Below, piece by piece: positions 43,787-53,666 of a stretch of DNA of 64,000 bases; positions within the stretch are counted from its first letter, which is position 1, and each line of letters starts with the position of its first letter. A program made the position numbers and the translations under genes. Source of the stretch: JABAAW01 sp965216605 (GTDB lineage: Bacteria; Pseudomonadota; Alphaproteobacteria; JABAAW01); NCBI GenBank assembly GCA_965216605.1, contig CBDCGG010000002.1, positions 930,001 to 994,000 on the forward strand. Reading direction: 5' to 3'. The notes below the pieces were generated by a model, which did no database searches, was not told the origin of the DNA, and saw nothing but the letters and a program-made list of their open reading frames with translations.

Positions 43787-45054
43787 GCTGCAACCCTCCG
43801 TCGAGCCTTTCGTTGAGATTTGGGGGCTGCCTGCGGGCTGCCATTCTTGCTGTCCTTGCCGTCGGTCTTGTTGTCGTGCTTGTCGTTATTCTTGTCGTTA
43901 TTCTTGCTATCTAAAGGTGCGTGCGTTTCCTCCAGCAGCTCTCGCACTAGGTCTACGAGTCGCTCTTCTGCGCGCCCTTGCGAGAAACGCCGAGCGCATC
44001 CTGCCGCCATGCGTAGGAAGTCTCCGTGCTGCATGAGGCTGTTGATCTTCTGCGCCAAGAGGGTTGCCGACAAGGATTCTTCCGGCATCATCCAGCCCGC
44101 GCCTGCGCGCACGAAACGCAATGCGTTCTCGCGTTGATGGTCGTCGATCGCATGAGGAAAAGGAATCAAGATGGCAGGACGTCCCACGGTCGCCAACTCG
44201 GCGAGCGTCGCTGCTCCCGCGCGGCAAATCACAAGGTGCGCCCAACGCATGCGCTCTGCCATGTCCGAGAAAAACGGACGCGTCTCGGCTTTGATGCCTT
44301 GCCGCTTGTAGAATCGTCGCACGACCACCAACTGCTCGTCCCTCACCTGATGACACACCCGCAAGCGCGCGCGCCTCGCCTCAGGCATAGCATGCAACGC
44401 CTCAGGCACGATCTCGCCAAACAGCTGCGCACCCTGACTGCCGCCCAAAACGAGCAAATGAAACGCGCGCGCTCCTGCAGCATCGTCGTTCAACCCCTTG
44501 TCATCGTAACGCCTTGAGGATAGCTTGCGAAAAGCCATGCGCACAGGATTGCCCGTCCATACCGCTAAGCCTTTTTTAACCGCTCCCTCCACATGGCGAG
44601 TCGCACGAAAAGACAAGGCGATGCGATCGGCACCAGGCAACAAAAGCCTGTTAGCTCGACCCAAGACGGCGTTCTGCTCGTGCAATACCGTGGGCACCCT
44701 CGTCAGGTTCGCAGCCAAAATAGGCGGCAAGGCGGCGTATCCTCCGAAGCCGATCACCACCGCAGGACGCGATTTGCGCAAGATGTAGAAGGATTGAAGC
44801 AATCCTACGAACAACAAAAACACCGCCGAGACAAAGCGCCACCCCCTTCTGCCGCTCACGCCTGCAGCGAAAATGCGGTAGAGCGAAAGATTCGCCAACC
44901 CCCCGCTCAAGGGTAGCGTGCGGCGGTCGCTGATCAACGCGAGTCGATAGCGTCGTTGCTTGCGCATCACCTCGATGAAGGCGAGCGCAGGAAAGATGTG
45001 TCCGCCCGTTCCCCCTGCGGCGATCAAGACGAGTTTCCGCGATGTCGAGGTCAT
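43783..45054 (-). CDS. murG: UDP-GlcNAc transferase MurG
   Basis: MurG adds GlcNAc to lipid I, making lipid II at the inner face of the membrane. The start is the ATG at 45054, which overlaps the ftsW stop (ATGA); an open extension upstream lies in ftsW and is not conserved. The N-terminal glycosyltransferase loop is A-A-G-G-T-G-G-H-I-F-P-A; H-E-Q-N-A and G-G-S-Q-G-A-Q follow, with C-R-A-G-A-A-T-L-A-E near residue 285. Of 423 residues, the last 45 form a disordered tail with N-D-K and N-K-T-D-G-K repeats. Confidence 0.95.
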   Translation of the reverse strand: MTSTSRKLVLIAAGGTGGHIFPALAFIEVMRKQRRYRLALISDRRTLPLSGGLANLSLYRIFAAGVSGRRGWRFVSAVFLLFVGLLQSFYILRKSRPAVVIGFGGYAALPPILAANLTRVPTVLHEQNAVLGRANRLLLPGADRIALSFRATRHVEGAVKKGLAVWTGNPVRMAFRKLSSRRYDDKGLNDDAAGARAFHLLVLGGSQGAQLFGEIVPEALHAMPEARRARLRVCHQVRDEQLVVVRRFYKRQGIKAETRPFFSDMAERMRWAHLVICRAGAATLAELATVGRPAILIPFPHAIDDHQRENALRFVRAGAGWMMPEESLSATLLAQKINSLMQHGDFLRMAAGCARRFSQGRAEERLVDLVRELLEETHAPLDSKNNDKNNDKHDNKTDGKDSKNGSPQAAPKSQRKARRRVAA

Positions 45055-46220
45055 GGCTGCCACTCCGCGCTGTGGGGCGTGTGCGTGCGCGTCAGGCTCA
45101 AGAGGCATCCGAGCGTGATTCCCAAGGCGCACAAGGAAGATCCTCCCGCCGAAATCCACGGCAAGGTAGTTCCCTTAGGCGGCAGCATACCTAATGCAGA
45201 GCCCATGTTGATGGCTGCCTGACAAACGATCTGCGTCCACAAGCCCGTCGCCGCCAGCAGTGCGAAGGAAGAGCGCATCGTGCGCGTGCGCAGCAAAACG
45301 CGCCACCCCAGCATAGCGTAGAGGAAGACGACTAGCACGGCGATCACCACCCCAAGCTGCTCGCCTAGCGCGATGAAGACAAAGTCGCTTTGCGGATCGA
45401 ATAGACGAGAGCCCGCCTTGCCGATGCCTAACCCTCGTCCGAACATTCCTCCGTCCATCAGCAGTTGCAACCCCAGCGAGACCTGATCGCCGCGCGAAGA
45501 CACAGTGCTCAACGAAAAGGCGAGAAAAGCGTCCAAGCGCGCCGCCACATGCGGTAGCAGGCGATACAGTGCTAGCGCGGCTACGGGCATCGCCACGCTC
45601 CAAGCGACCATCGCCGAAAAGGATAGCCCTGCGACAAACCACATGCTGAACAGACTCAAGGTGAGCAATAAAAGCTGTCCGACATCGGGTTGCCAAAAAA
45701 GCACTGCTGCCAATGGCGCGTACAGCGCGAACACGCCCCAAAGCCATACGCCGTTGCGGTCGCTCTCTAAATAGCGTGAGAAAAGGGAGGCTGCCAAAAT
45801 GGCAAACGAGGGCTTTAAAAACTCCGAGGGTTGCACAGAAAGATACCCCAACGAAAGCCAACGCCGTGCGCCGTAGTACGGCTCGGCTATGAAAAACAAC
45901 AGCAACGAAAGACACAAGGAGACCAGCAAAACAAAAAGCGCACAACGCACGATCAGCGCACGACCGCTCACGCTGATCACCAACGCCAGCGAAAGACTGA
46001 CAGCAACGAACAGACTGTGCTTGATCGCAAGCGCGTAAGGGGCGATCCCGAACTTATTTCCTAAAAGAGGGCTCAAGCCGAACTGTACTAACAGTCCGAA
46101 GAAGCACAGCAGGGCGACGCAACCCAAAAGCCAGCGATCAAGGCTCAACCACCAGCGCACGACGGCGTGCGACATTCCGATGCCATTCGGACTTGCTTCG
46201 GTGTTTTCAAAGAAAGTCAC
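45051..46220 (-). CDS. ftsW: Peptidoglycan glycosyltransferase/lipid II-handling protein FtsW
   Basis: This SEDS-family polytopic membrane protein has 389 residues and about ten transmembrane helices. Typical SEDS pieces are A-R-R-W-L-S-L-G near residue 118, Q-P-S-E-F-L-K-P, Q-P-D-V-G-Q and D-F-V-F-I-A-L-G-E-Q-L-G. With FtsI it builds septal peptidoglycan. It starts at a GTG that overlaps the murD stop (GTGA). An internal ATG 15 codons later is an alternative start. Confidence 0.94.
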   Translation of the reverse strand: MTFFENTEASPNGIGMSHAVVRWWLSLDRWLLGCVALLCFFGLLVQFGLSPLLGNKFGIAPYALAIKHSLFVAVSLSLALVISVSGRALIVRCALFVLLVSLCLSLLLFFIAEPYYGARRWLSLGYLSVQPSEFLKPSFAILAASLFSRYLESDRNGVWLWGVFALYAPLAAVLFWQPDVGQLLLLTLSLFSMWFVAGLSFSAMVAWSVAMPVAALALYRLLPHVAARLDAFLAFSLSTVSSRGDQVSLGLQLLMDGGMFGRGLGIGKAGSRLFDPQSDFVFIALGEQLGVVIAVLVVFLYAMLGWRVLLRTRTMRSSFALLAATGLWTQIVCQAAINMGSALGMLPPKGTTLPWISAGGSSLCALGITLGCLLSLTRTHTPHSAEWQP

Positions 46221-47718
46221 GACGCTACTTCATCCGCGACGAGTTGCGCGAAACGCTCGCCGCGCTCCGCATAGCTGGCGAAATGGTCGTGTGAAGAGCA
46301 AGCAGGCGAAAGCAGCACGACCGCAGGCGATCCCGAAGATTCTCTTGTACGCTCTGTTGCATACTCCTTTGCGCGCGCTGTTGCGGCTGCGAAGGCTTGC
46401 TCTAACCTTGCGAAGGGGTGGCTGGGAAAACTTCCCTCGAAATGAGCGGAGAGTGCCAGCCCGCTCTCGCCGAAGAAGTAACCCGAATCGACACAAGGAT
46501 GCTCGCCTATAAAAGCAAGCAGCTCCTCGAACAAGGGGCGCATCGCACCCTTCAAGCGCCCGCCCGCAAGCCAAAAAATGCGGCTGTTCGCATAAGACGC
46601 CAAGCCGTGCAAAGCTGCGTGCGGGTTGGTAGCCTTGCTGTCGTCGACATAGCGCACACCCCCAACCTCGCCCGTATCGTGCAAGCGGTGCGGTAGCCCT
46701 GCAAAATCCGCAAGGGAGGCGATGATCGTCTCGGAGGGTAGACCAACAGCCCTCGCTACCGCGTAAGCCGCAGCGACATTTTGCCCAAAATGGATGCCTT
46801 GGTTCCTTCGTGGCTTCCTTCGTGGCTTCCTTCGTGGATTCTTTGGGGGTTTCCTTGTAAGTGCGCACAACAAGGTACGGCGTAGTCTTTGCACGCTTGC
46901 TCGCTGTCGTCGTACAGCCGTCCCCCCTCCACCCACACACCGTCGGGGCAGGCGTGAATCCCTGAGACAGGGATAACGCGCAATCCCTCCTTCGTCATCG
47001 ACAGGAAGGTGCGCTGCGTGTGCGCGTCGTCGATACCGCAGACTAGCAGGTCTTCGGCGTTAGCATTAGCGTTGCGGGCAATGCGCATCTTTGCTTCGAT
47101 ATAGGAGGACATCGTATCGTAGCGATCCAAATGATCGGCGGCGATGTTCAACAACACGCCCACCGCAAAGTGTGCCTTGTCGATGAGATCGAGCTGAAAG
47201 GAAGAGAGTTCCAAGACGATATCGGCGCCCTCGCCCTCGTTTGCCATCGCCTCGAACGAGAGGACAGGCAACCCCAAGTTGCCGCCCACCTGAACGCTTC
47301 TGCCGCATGCGCGGTAGAGATGCCCGATCAACGCGGTCACAGTCGATTTGCCGTTCGTTCCCGTAATGGCGACGATGCGTGCCTTCGGATAGGCTTGCCA
47401 AAAGAGTTCCACATCTCCCACGACGGGCTTGTTCCAAAAGCGCGCGTTCTTCACCACCTCGTGCGACAGAGGCACGCCCGGCGCAACGACTAGGCAGGCA
47501 CTGTCGCGCATCAGCTCAAAGTCGTTCAAGTTTGTCAGGGTCAAGCCCTCGGCGGCGGCGTTGTCGCGTGCATCAAGCCGATCGTCCCACGCATAAACAA
47601 GCGCTCCGCCGCGGCGGAGCGCGCGCGCGCAGGAGAGTCCCGATGCGCCCAGTCCTAAAAGACACACCGTCTTGTCGCGGTAGCGCGTAAGCGAGATCGG
47701 TGAGATGGCTTCAGGCAT
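46217..47718 (-). CDS. murD: UDP-N-acetylmuramoylalanine--D-glutamate ligase, frame broken
   Basis: MurD adds D-Glu to UDP-MurNAc-L-Ala. The upstream part (47718 to about 46850) has L-L-G-L-G-A-S-G-L-S, the ATP loop A-I-T-G-T-N-G-K-S-T and L-E-L-S-S-F-Q-L, then ends out of frame. The C-terminal part (G-I-H-F-G-Q-N-V-A-A-A-Y-A, P-H-R-L-H, D-D-S-K-A-T-N-P, L-L-S-P-A-C-S-S-H-D) continues in the -1 frame down to 46217. The frames join at a run of five Gs on the plus strand (46845-46849), next to a 12-bp repeat that reads H-E-G-S in one frame. Adding one base there would restore about 500 residues. A sequencing indel, real mutation or frameshifting is possible; murD is normally essential. The start at 47718 leaves an 11-bp gap to mraY. 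Confidence 0.88.
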
Positions 47719-47729
47719 GTCTATCTTAT

Positions 47730-48809
47730 CTAGCGAATCTTCAGGGTCGCAAGCCCCAGCAGCGCGAACAGGATGGAGATGATCCAAAAACGAATCACGA
47801 TCGTCGCCTCCGCCCAGCCGCGCTGTTCAAAGTGATGATGCAGCGGAGCGATTGCAAAGACGCGCTTGCCGAAAAGCTGGAACGAGGCGACTTGCACAAT
47901 CACCGAAAGCGTTTCCAACACGAACAAGCCTCCGACGATACCCAAGACGATCTCGTGCTTTGTGATGACGCCCATCGCGCCCAAGGCGGCACCCATCGAG
48001 AGCGAACCCGTGTCGCCCATGAAGATTCGCGCGGGCGGCGCGTTGAACCACAAGAAACCAAGGCACGAGCCCGCCAGGGCTGCGCACATCACTCCCAACT
48101 CGCCTGCGTCGGGAATGTAGAAGATGTTCAGGTGTGTGGCGAAGATAGCGTGTCCGCTCAGGTAGGCGATCAAGCCGAAGCAGCCCAACGCCGCGATCAG
48201 AGGACCGCTAGCAAGCCCGTCCAGCCCGTCGGTGAGGTTCACAGCGTTCGCGCTGCCGATGATGAGGAACACAGAAAGCAACAAGTATAAGATTCCCAAA
48301 TCATAGACGAGGTCTTTGAATACGGGTATGGCGAGGCTAAAGGCGAAGGATAGATCGCTGAGCCAAAGGTAGAGGACGCACACGCTGCCTGATACCAAAA
48401 GCTCGGCGACCAGCTTGACGCGCGCCGAGATGCCTTTCGAGCCATGGCGAATTTTACGGATGTCGTCCAAAAAGCCGATGAACCCGAAGCCCCAAAAGAG
48501 TAGCAGCACGATCCAAACGCTGACGACGCGTAAATCCGTCCAAAAGAGAATCGACAGCGACGACGAAGCGAGCAGCAAGAAGCCTCCCATCGTCGGCGTT
48601 CCCGTCTTGGCAAGGTGCGTCTTCGGCACATCTTCGCGCACCGTCGTGCCGCCTTGCTGCATCGTGCGCAGCTTGGCGATCAGCCAGGGACCAAGCGCGA
48701 GGCTCAACAGCATCGAAGAGAGCAACGCACCCCCGCCGCGAAAACTCAAGTAACGAAACAGGTTGAAGAAAATCGAAATATCCGCGTAGCCTGAAAGGTA
48801 GGTTGCCAT
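47730..48809 (-). CDS. mraY: Phospho-MurNAc-pentapeptide transferase
   Basis: MraY moves phospho-MurNAc-pentapeptide to undecaprenyl phosphate to form lipid I. The start is the ATG at 48809, with AAGGAGA upstream; the longer open frame lies in murF. The 359 residues contain T-P-T-M-G-G-F-L, G-F-I-G-F-L-D-D and N-L-T-D-G-L-D-G-L-A (catalytic Asp), then M-G-D-T-G-S and A-P-L-H-H-H-F-E. Ten transmembrane helices are expected. Confidence 0.96.
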   Translation of the reverse strand: MATYLSGYADISIFFNLFRYLSFRGGGALLSSMLLSLALGPWLIAKLRTMQQGGTTVREDVPKTHLAKTGTPTMGGFLLLASSSLSILFWTDLRVVSVWIVLLLFWGFGFIGFLDDIRKIRHGSKGISARVKLVAELLVSGSVCVLYLWLSDLSFAFSLAIPVFKDLVYDLGILYLLLSVFLIIGSANAVNLTDGLDGLASGPLIAALGCFGLIAYLSGHAIFATHLNIFYIPDAGELGVMCAALAGSCLGFLWFNAPPARIFMGDTGSLSMGAALGAMGVITKHEIVLGIVGGLFVLETLSVIVQVASFQLFGKRVFAIAPLHHHFEQRGWAEATIVIRFWIISILFALLGLATLKIR

Positions 48810-48832
48810 CGTGTTAGTCTCCTTGGGGGAAA

Positions 48833-50278
48833 TTAGTATCCGTGTCCGACGGCGCGCTGTTCCAAGTAGGAGACCGCCGTCGCCATCTTGCTTCCGAACG
48901 AACCCTTGACAAGCAGCGTATCGCCGTCCTTCAAACGCGCGTAGAGCGTGCTTGCCAACGCGCCCGCATCGTTGCTGTGCGCACCGCGCAGGTGGCGCGG
49001 CAGGGCTTTGTGCAGTGCCTCGCTCAGCGTGCCGCAGGTAAAGACTAGGTCGCAACAACGCGCCGCAATTGAGGCAAGCTCAGCGTGCAAACGCGCACCC
49101 TCCGCACCCAGCTCCAGCATGTCGCCGAGCGCGGCAAGACGGCGAGACGGAAAACGAGAGAGCACAGAAAGCGCGTTCCGCACCGCCTGCGGCGAGGCGT
49201 TGTAACTCTCGTCGATCAGGCGGATACGCCGCAAGGGTTGCGACAAGGAAATCTGCTCAATCCTGCCTCGTCCCGCAGGCGAGCGCAGTGCAGCAAGACG
49301 CGGCAGTAGCTCTTCAGGCACAAGACCGAGCAGATCGCACACCGCCAAGGCGCATAAGCTTGCAAGCGCGCGCGCATCGCCTCGCCCTCCCACTTGCCAC
49401 TGAAGCTCCCGTCGTCCTTGCCTCTTCGCATCAGAATCGGCATTGCCTTGAGGAAAGGTTGCTCGCACAGAGACCTTATCGTCGTTCGCATCAAGGCTGT
49501 CGCGGCACTCTTGCAAGACATAGTCGCTCTCTTGCTTACTCTCTTGCTCCTTGCCAAAAAAGGCGAGGCGTGCAATGCCTGCCGCCTCCGCCTTCGCGCG
49601 CAAACACGAGGCGTGCGGCTCGTTAGCAGGTAGCAAGGCTACCTCGCTCACCCAGTCCAGCAGTTCTGCTTTTGCATCGCAAATGCCTTGCAAGTCTTTA
49701 AAAAATTCGCTGTGCACAGCGGCGATCGAGGTGATGATGCCAACATGCGGGCGCACCCAAGCGCTGAGTTTTGCAATCTCGCCTGCGTGGTTCATGCCGA
49801 GCTCGAAGACGCCGTAATTACAATCGCGTGCCATGCGCGCGAGCGAGAGCGGCACGCCGATATGATTGTTCAAGTTGCCGCGGCTTGCGCTCACCTTGCC
49901 TGGTAGCAGCTCTTGGAGCATCGCGCGTAGCGAGGTCTTGCCTAAACTTCCTGTGATGGCAACGATAAGCGCGCTCGTGCGCCCGCGCGCATAACAACCG
50001 CAACGCACCAGCGCGTTTTCCACATCTTCCACCTCTAGTGTCCGCTCCTGCAAACGCCCGTCTTGCTCGGAAAGCGAGCCCGCGGCGACGAGCGCACAAG
50101 CCGCACCTCGCTCGAAGGCTTGCGCTACAAACTGGCTTGCATCGATTCGCTCGCCCTTCAGCGCAAAAAAAGCATCGCCTTTTTCTATGGTGCGCGAGTC
50201 GATCGAAACGCCGCTCACCGCAGGGCTGCCGTGCGAGAGACCCAACGCGTGCGCAAGTTCGTTCTCTTCGTAGAGCAT
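48833..50278 (-). CDS. murF: UDP-MurNAc-tripeptide--D-Ala-D-Ala ligase
   Basis: MurF completes the pentapeptide. The ATP loop reads I-T-G-S-L-G-K-T-S-L near residue 109, with Leu where Asn is common. N-L-N-N-H-I-G-V-P, E-L-G-M-N-H-A-G-E-I and D-E-S-Y-N-A-S-P-Q-A follow. Length 481 residues is normal with a small insert (Q-E-S-K-Q-E-S-D). It begins one base inside the murE stop codon (TGATG). Confidence 0.95.
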   Translation of the reverse strand: MLYEENELAHALGLSHGSPAVSGVSIDSRTIEKGDAFFALKGERIDASQFVAQAFERGAACALVAAGSLSEQDGRLQERTLEVEDVENALVRCGCYARGRTSALIVAITGSLGKTSLRAMLQELLPGKVSASRGNLNNHIGVPLSLARMARDCNYGVFELGMNHAGEIAKLSAWVRPHVGIITSIAAVHSEFFKDLQGICDAKAELLDWVSEVALLPANEPHASCLRAKAEAAGIARLAFFGKEQESKQESDYVLQECRDSLDANDDKVSVRATFPQGNADSDAKRQGRRELQWQVGGRGDARALASLCALAVCDLLGLVPEELLPRLAALRSPAGRGRIEQISLSQPLRRIRLIDESYNASPQAVRNALSVLSRFPSRRLAALGDMLELGAEGARLHAELASIAARCCDLVFTCGTLSEALHKALPRHLRGAHSNDAGALASTLYARLKDGDTLLVKGSFGSKMATAVSYLEQRAVGHGY

Positions 50279-51936
50279 CAGGTTTGTTCCAACTCCAACC
50301 TTGAGGGTTGCAAGGAAGATTGCAAGGAAGATTGCAAGGAGGGTTGCAAGGAGGGTTGCAAGTGTTGCAGCTGCTCGCGCACGACGCTAGCGTCGTCGAA
50401 GGGAATGAGCTTGCTGCCGACAAGCTGTCCCTGTTCGTGTCCCTTGCCCGCGACGATCGCTACATCGCCCGCGTTGAGCTGGGCGATTGCGTGTTCGATG
50501 GCAAGTTTGCGCTCGGCTATCTCTTCGTGAGGAATCTCCTCGTCGCGCAAGGGCTGGATGATCGCCGCGCGAATCGAGGCGGCATCCTCGCTGCGCGGAT
50601 TGTCGTCGGTAACTATGATCCTGTCGGCAAGCAGCCCCGCAATCCTTCCCATCTCATAACGTTTGTCACGGTCTCGATCCCCCCCGCAACCGAAGACGCA
50701 AACCAGCTTGCCGCCTTGCTGCTCTGCCAAACGGCGACCTTCGCGCAAGACTTCCTCCAAAGCCTGCGGCGTGTGCGCGTAATCGACATAGACGCGCGCA
50801 GAAAAAAGCGGATGCAGAAACATCTCCATTCTACCGCGCGCGCAACGCAAACCCCGCAGCGTTGTGCGCAACCAAGCGATGTTCCAAAAGCAAGACTTGT
50901 CCCCCCCTCGGTCAGTGACTAAGAAGCCTGCCAACGCGCCCAAAACATTGTGCAGTTGAAAGGACTCCTCGAAGCCCACCTCAAGATCTTTCAACACGAT
51001 TTCCTTGTCGCCGCAAAAATTCTTGCAGCGCACGCGCAGAGAAAACTTCGTACCCCCTCCTACTTTGCGCACAACATCGAAGGCTTGCAAGGTGTCGTCT
51101 AAAACATCGTGCGCCTTGTCTCCCTCTGCCACATGCGTGCGCATGACCTTTATCTTCTTGGCGGGGGTTTTGTCGATTTTTTGCGTCAGCTGTTCTGATA
51201 AGGGATCGGCGTGCGGAAGGATCATCCATCCTCCCTCTGCCAGCAGTTCAAGGAACAGACGTGTTTTTGCAGCTCGATAAGCCTCCCAGCTTTTGTGGTA
51301 GTCCAAATGGTCGCGCGAGAAGTTTGTCAGCACGCACGCCTTGAAGCGCAACCCGTCGAGGCGATGCTGCGCCAAGCCGTGGCTGGATGCCTCCAGCGCG
51401 CAATGTGAAACCCCCTCTTCCGCCAATCCCGCGAGCAAGGCGTGCAGAGCCATCGGCTCGGCGGTCGTGAGTCCTGTGTCGAGTTTTTCGTCAAAGCTGT
51501 TATCGTTGCGCCCCACCCCCAGCGTTCCGATCGACGCGCTTTGTGCGCCCGCTGCAAACCACAGTTGTTGGAGAAAGAACACGCTGGAGGTTTTTCCGTT
51601 CGTCCCCGTCACCCCGACGAGCGTCTCAGGTACCTTCTGCCACCACGCAGCCGCCAGTTCTGCATAACGCTTGCGCGGCTCATCGCACTCCAACCACAGC
51701 GGCTCCTCGGCAAGATGTGAGTATTTTTGCGAGAGTTTTTTGGCACCCCCCGCCTTGAGCAAAACCGCACGCGCGCCCTGCTCCAACGCCTGTTCGATAT
51801 AGTGCGCTCCGTCTGCTGCCTCGCCTTGAAGTGCTGCGAACAGCCAGCCCTTAGCCACCTTGCGACTGTCGCAGGACAAACCCTCGATCTGCCGCAACAC
51901 GGCTTCGTTCGTCCAATTTGTCGTTGAGATCGTCAT
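50278..51936 (-). CDS. murE: UDP-MurNAc-dipeptide--diaminopimelate ligase
   Basis: MurE adds the third stem residue. The ATP loop is G-V-T-G-T-N-G-K-T-S near residue 107, then E-A-S-S-H-G-L-A, T-N-F-S-R-D-H-L-D-Y-H and Y-A-H-T-P-Q-A-L. The specificity region D-D-N-P-R-S-E-D matches the D-N-P-R type that prefers meso-diaminopimelate. The 552 residues include a C-terminal tail with L-Q-P-S and L-Q-S-S repeats (12-bp period, 50290-50355). Confidence 0.95.
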   Translation of the reverse strand: MTISTTNWTNEAVLRQIEGLSCDSRKVAKGWLFAALQGEAADGAHYIEQALEQGARAVLLKAGGAKKLSQKYSHLAEEPLWLECDEPRKRYAELAAAWWQKVPETLVGVTGTNGKTSSVFFLQQLWFAAGAQSASIGTLGVGRNDNSFDEKLDTGLTTAEPMALHALLAGLAEEGVSHCALEASSHGLAQHRLDGLRFKACVLTNFSRDHLDYHKSWEAYRAAKTRLFLELLAEGGWMILPHADPLSEQLTQKIDKTPAKKIKVMRTHVAEGDKAHDVLDDTLQAFDVVRKVGGGTKFSLRVRCKNFCGDKEIVLKDLEVGFEESFQLHNVLGALAGFLVTDRGGDKSCFWNIAWLRTTLRGLRCARGRMEMFLHPLFSARVYVDYAHTPQALEEVLREGRRLAEQQGGKLVCVFGCGGDRDRDKRYEMGRIAGLLADRIIVTDDNPRSEDAASIRAAIIQPLRDEEIPHEEIAERKLAIEHAIAQLNAGDVAIVAGKGHEQGQLVGSKLIPFDDASVVREQLQHLQPSLQPSLQSSLQSSLQPSRLELEQT

Positions 51937-53666
51937 TGTGCTGTGCCATCGCCATCTACGCCGCCCTCTACGCCGCTATCTTCGGCGATGCGTTGTGACG
52001 ATTGAAGGCTTGTTTCTTTCGCTTGTTTGTCCGCTTGGGGGTTGTTGCGTCGAATGCCGCGCGCGACGATCACATCGCGGAAGATGGCGGCGATGGCGCG
52101 CGTCATGACTCGCGAGGAGTTGACGGCACCCAAGTCGTCGCTGTCGCTGCGTGGCTCGTCGAGCATGGTAAAGACGACATAGCGCGGCGCGTCGATCGGC
52201 ACGACGCCGATGAAGGAAGAGACGACCTTCTCGTGTCCGTAGGCGATTCCCTCGCTCGTGCGGATGGGTTTTTCTGCTGTGCCGGTCTTGCCGCCTAAGG
52301 CGTAGCCTGCCACGCTTGCGCGCACGCCTGTTCCGTGCTCGATGTTGTCAAACAGCAAGCGGCGTAGCTGAGCGATAGTTTCTTCCGACAGTACGCGCGC
52401 GTGCGATTGTTCGAAGAGCGCGTCCTTGACGATGACAGGCGAACGCACGATGCCGTCGCTCACCAATCCTGCTACGGCGCTCGCCAAGTGCAGCGGGGAG
52501 ACGGCGATGCCGTGTCCGAATCCGATCGTCATGGCGCGCAGCTCGGGTGAACCCGACGAGAGCAAGGGGCGGCTCTTGCCCTCGAAGGCGACGGGCAAGA
52601 CATCCAGCATGCCGAAATCTGAGAGGTAGCGTTCCTGCAACAACGCTCCCAAGTCGCGTGCAATCATCGCAGCGCCTACATTCGACGAATGGATAAAAAC
52701 CTCTTCCAGCGACAGAGGACGCTCGCTCTGTTTGATGTCGGAGATCTTCTTGTTGGCAAAGACGATCGGCTCGCGCACATCGTAGATGCTATCGAGCGAG
52801 GCGACACGGCTCTCCAACGCCATCGCAACGGTCAGAATCTTGAAGATCGAGCCTAACTCGTAGTTACCTTGCACGACGCAGTTGAAATATTGCGAGGGCG
52901 TGATCTTAGAAGGACGATGCGGATCGAAGACAGGCAACGACACCAACGCTAAAATCTCGGCGGTAGTTGCATCCAAGATCACGCCGCAGGCAGCGCGCGC
53001 CTCGTGCGCGATATAGGCACTCTCCAAATGCTTGCGCAGAATATGCTGCAACAGCTCGTCCAAGGTGAGCGTGAGCGCTCGAGAGTCGCGTTGCAAGCGC
53101 GAGTTCTGACTCAACTCTATGCCGCTCTGTCCAATGTTGTCGATGTTGACGAAACCCACGGCATGCGCAAACAGATCGCCGTGCGGATACAGGCGCGTCG
53201 GGCGCGAGATCAGGTGGATGCCCGGAATACCCAACCCCCGCACCGCAAAGGCTTCGCTCGGCAGCAGGCGCGCTAACAAACGCGAGCGTCCGCCGCGCTC
53301 CAAGCGCGCGAGCAAGCGAGCTTCGTCGAGTTGCGGCAGCACCTGCGACAGGCGGCGTGCCGCCTCTGGCAAATTCACGCCTGCGCGGCGCATCAGAGGC
53401 ACATCGGCATTCAAGCTCGAAACCTCCAAGTCGGACGCCAACAGTACGCCGTTGCGATCACGAATATCGGCGCGCCCGCGAAACTGCGACGACATGCTGT
53501 TTTGTTGCGTGCGTGCGGAAAGCGTCGATTCCCAAAAGGGCAGACGCAACAGACGAAAACTCAAGGCTCCCAAAAAGACAAAAAACACCACGCTCAACAC
53601 AAGCAGCCGTGCGCGACTTTCACGCAAACGACGCCAGTAGCGTGCCTCGGAGCTCTCGACACTCAT
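51933..53666 (-). CDS. ftsI: Septal penicillin-binding protein FtsI (PBP3)
   Basis: This transpeptidase crosslinks septal peptidoglycan with FtsW. It has a short cytoplasmic N terminus, a transmembrane helix at about 20-40 and a dimerisation domain (R-G-R-A-D-I-R-D-R-N-G). The transpeptidase domain has S-I-F-K (S-x-x-K) near residue 270, S-S-N near 328 and K-T-G-T-A near 460. Length is 577 residues. It overlaps ftsL and murE by 4 bases each. Confidence 0.95.
   Translation of the reverse strand: MSVESSEARYWRRLRESRARLLVLSVVFFVFLGALSFRLLRLPFWESTLSARTQQNSMSSQFRGRADIRDRNGVLLASDLEVSSLNADVPLMRRAGVNLPEAARRLSQVLPQLDEARLLARLERGGRSRLLARLLPSEAFAVRGLGIPGIHLISRPTRLYPHGDLFAHAVGFVNIDNIGQSGIELSQNSRLQRDSRALTLTLDELLQHILRKHLESAYIAHEARAACGVILDATTAEILALVSLPVFDPHRPSKITPSQYFNCVVQGNYELGSIFKILTVAMALESRVASLDSIYDVREPIVFANKKISDIKQSERPLSLEEVFIHSSNVGAAMIARDLGALLQERYLSDFGMLDVLPVAFEGKSRPLLSSGSPELRAMTIGFGHGIAVSPLHLASAVAGLVSDGIVRSPVIVKDALFEQSHARVLSEETIAQLRRLLFDNIEHGTGVRASVAGYALGGKTGTAEKPIRTSEGIAYGHEKVVSSFIGVVPIDAPRYVVFTMLDEPRSDSDDLGAVNSSRVMTRAIAAIFRDVIVARGIRRNNPQADKQAKETSLQSSQRIAEDSGVEGGVDGDGTAQ

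Noticed and set aside
46230..46940. 236-codon ORF opposite-frame candidate in the murD region
   Set aside because: It is the third frame of murD; the conserved MurD C terminus is in the 46217 frame.
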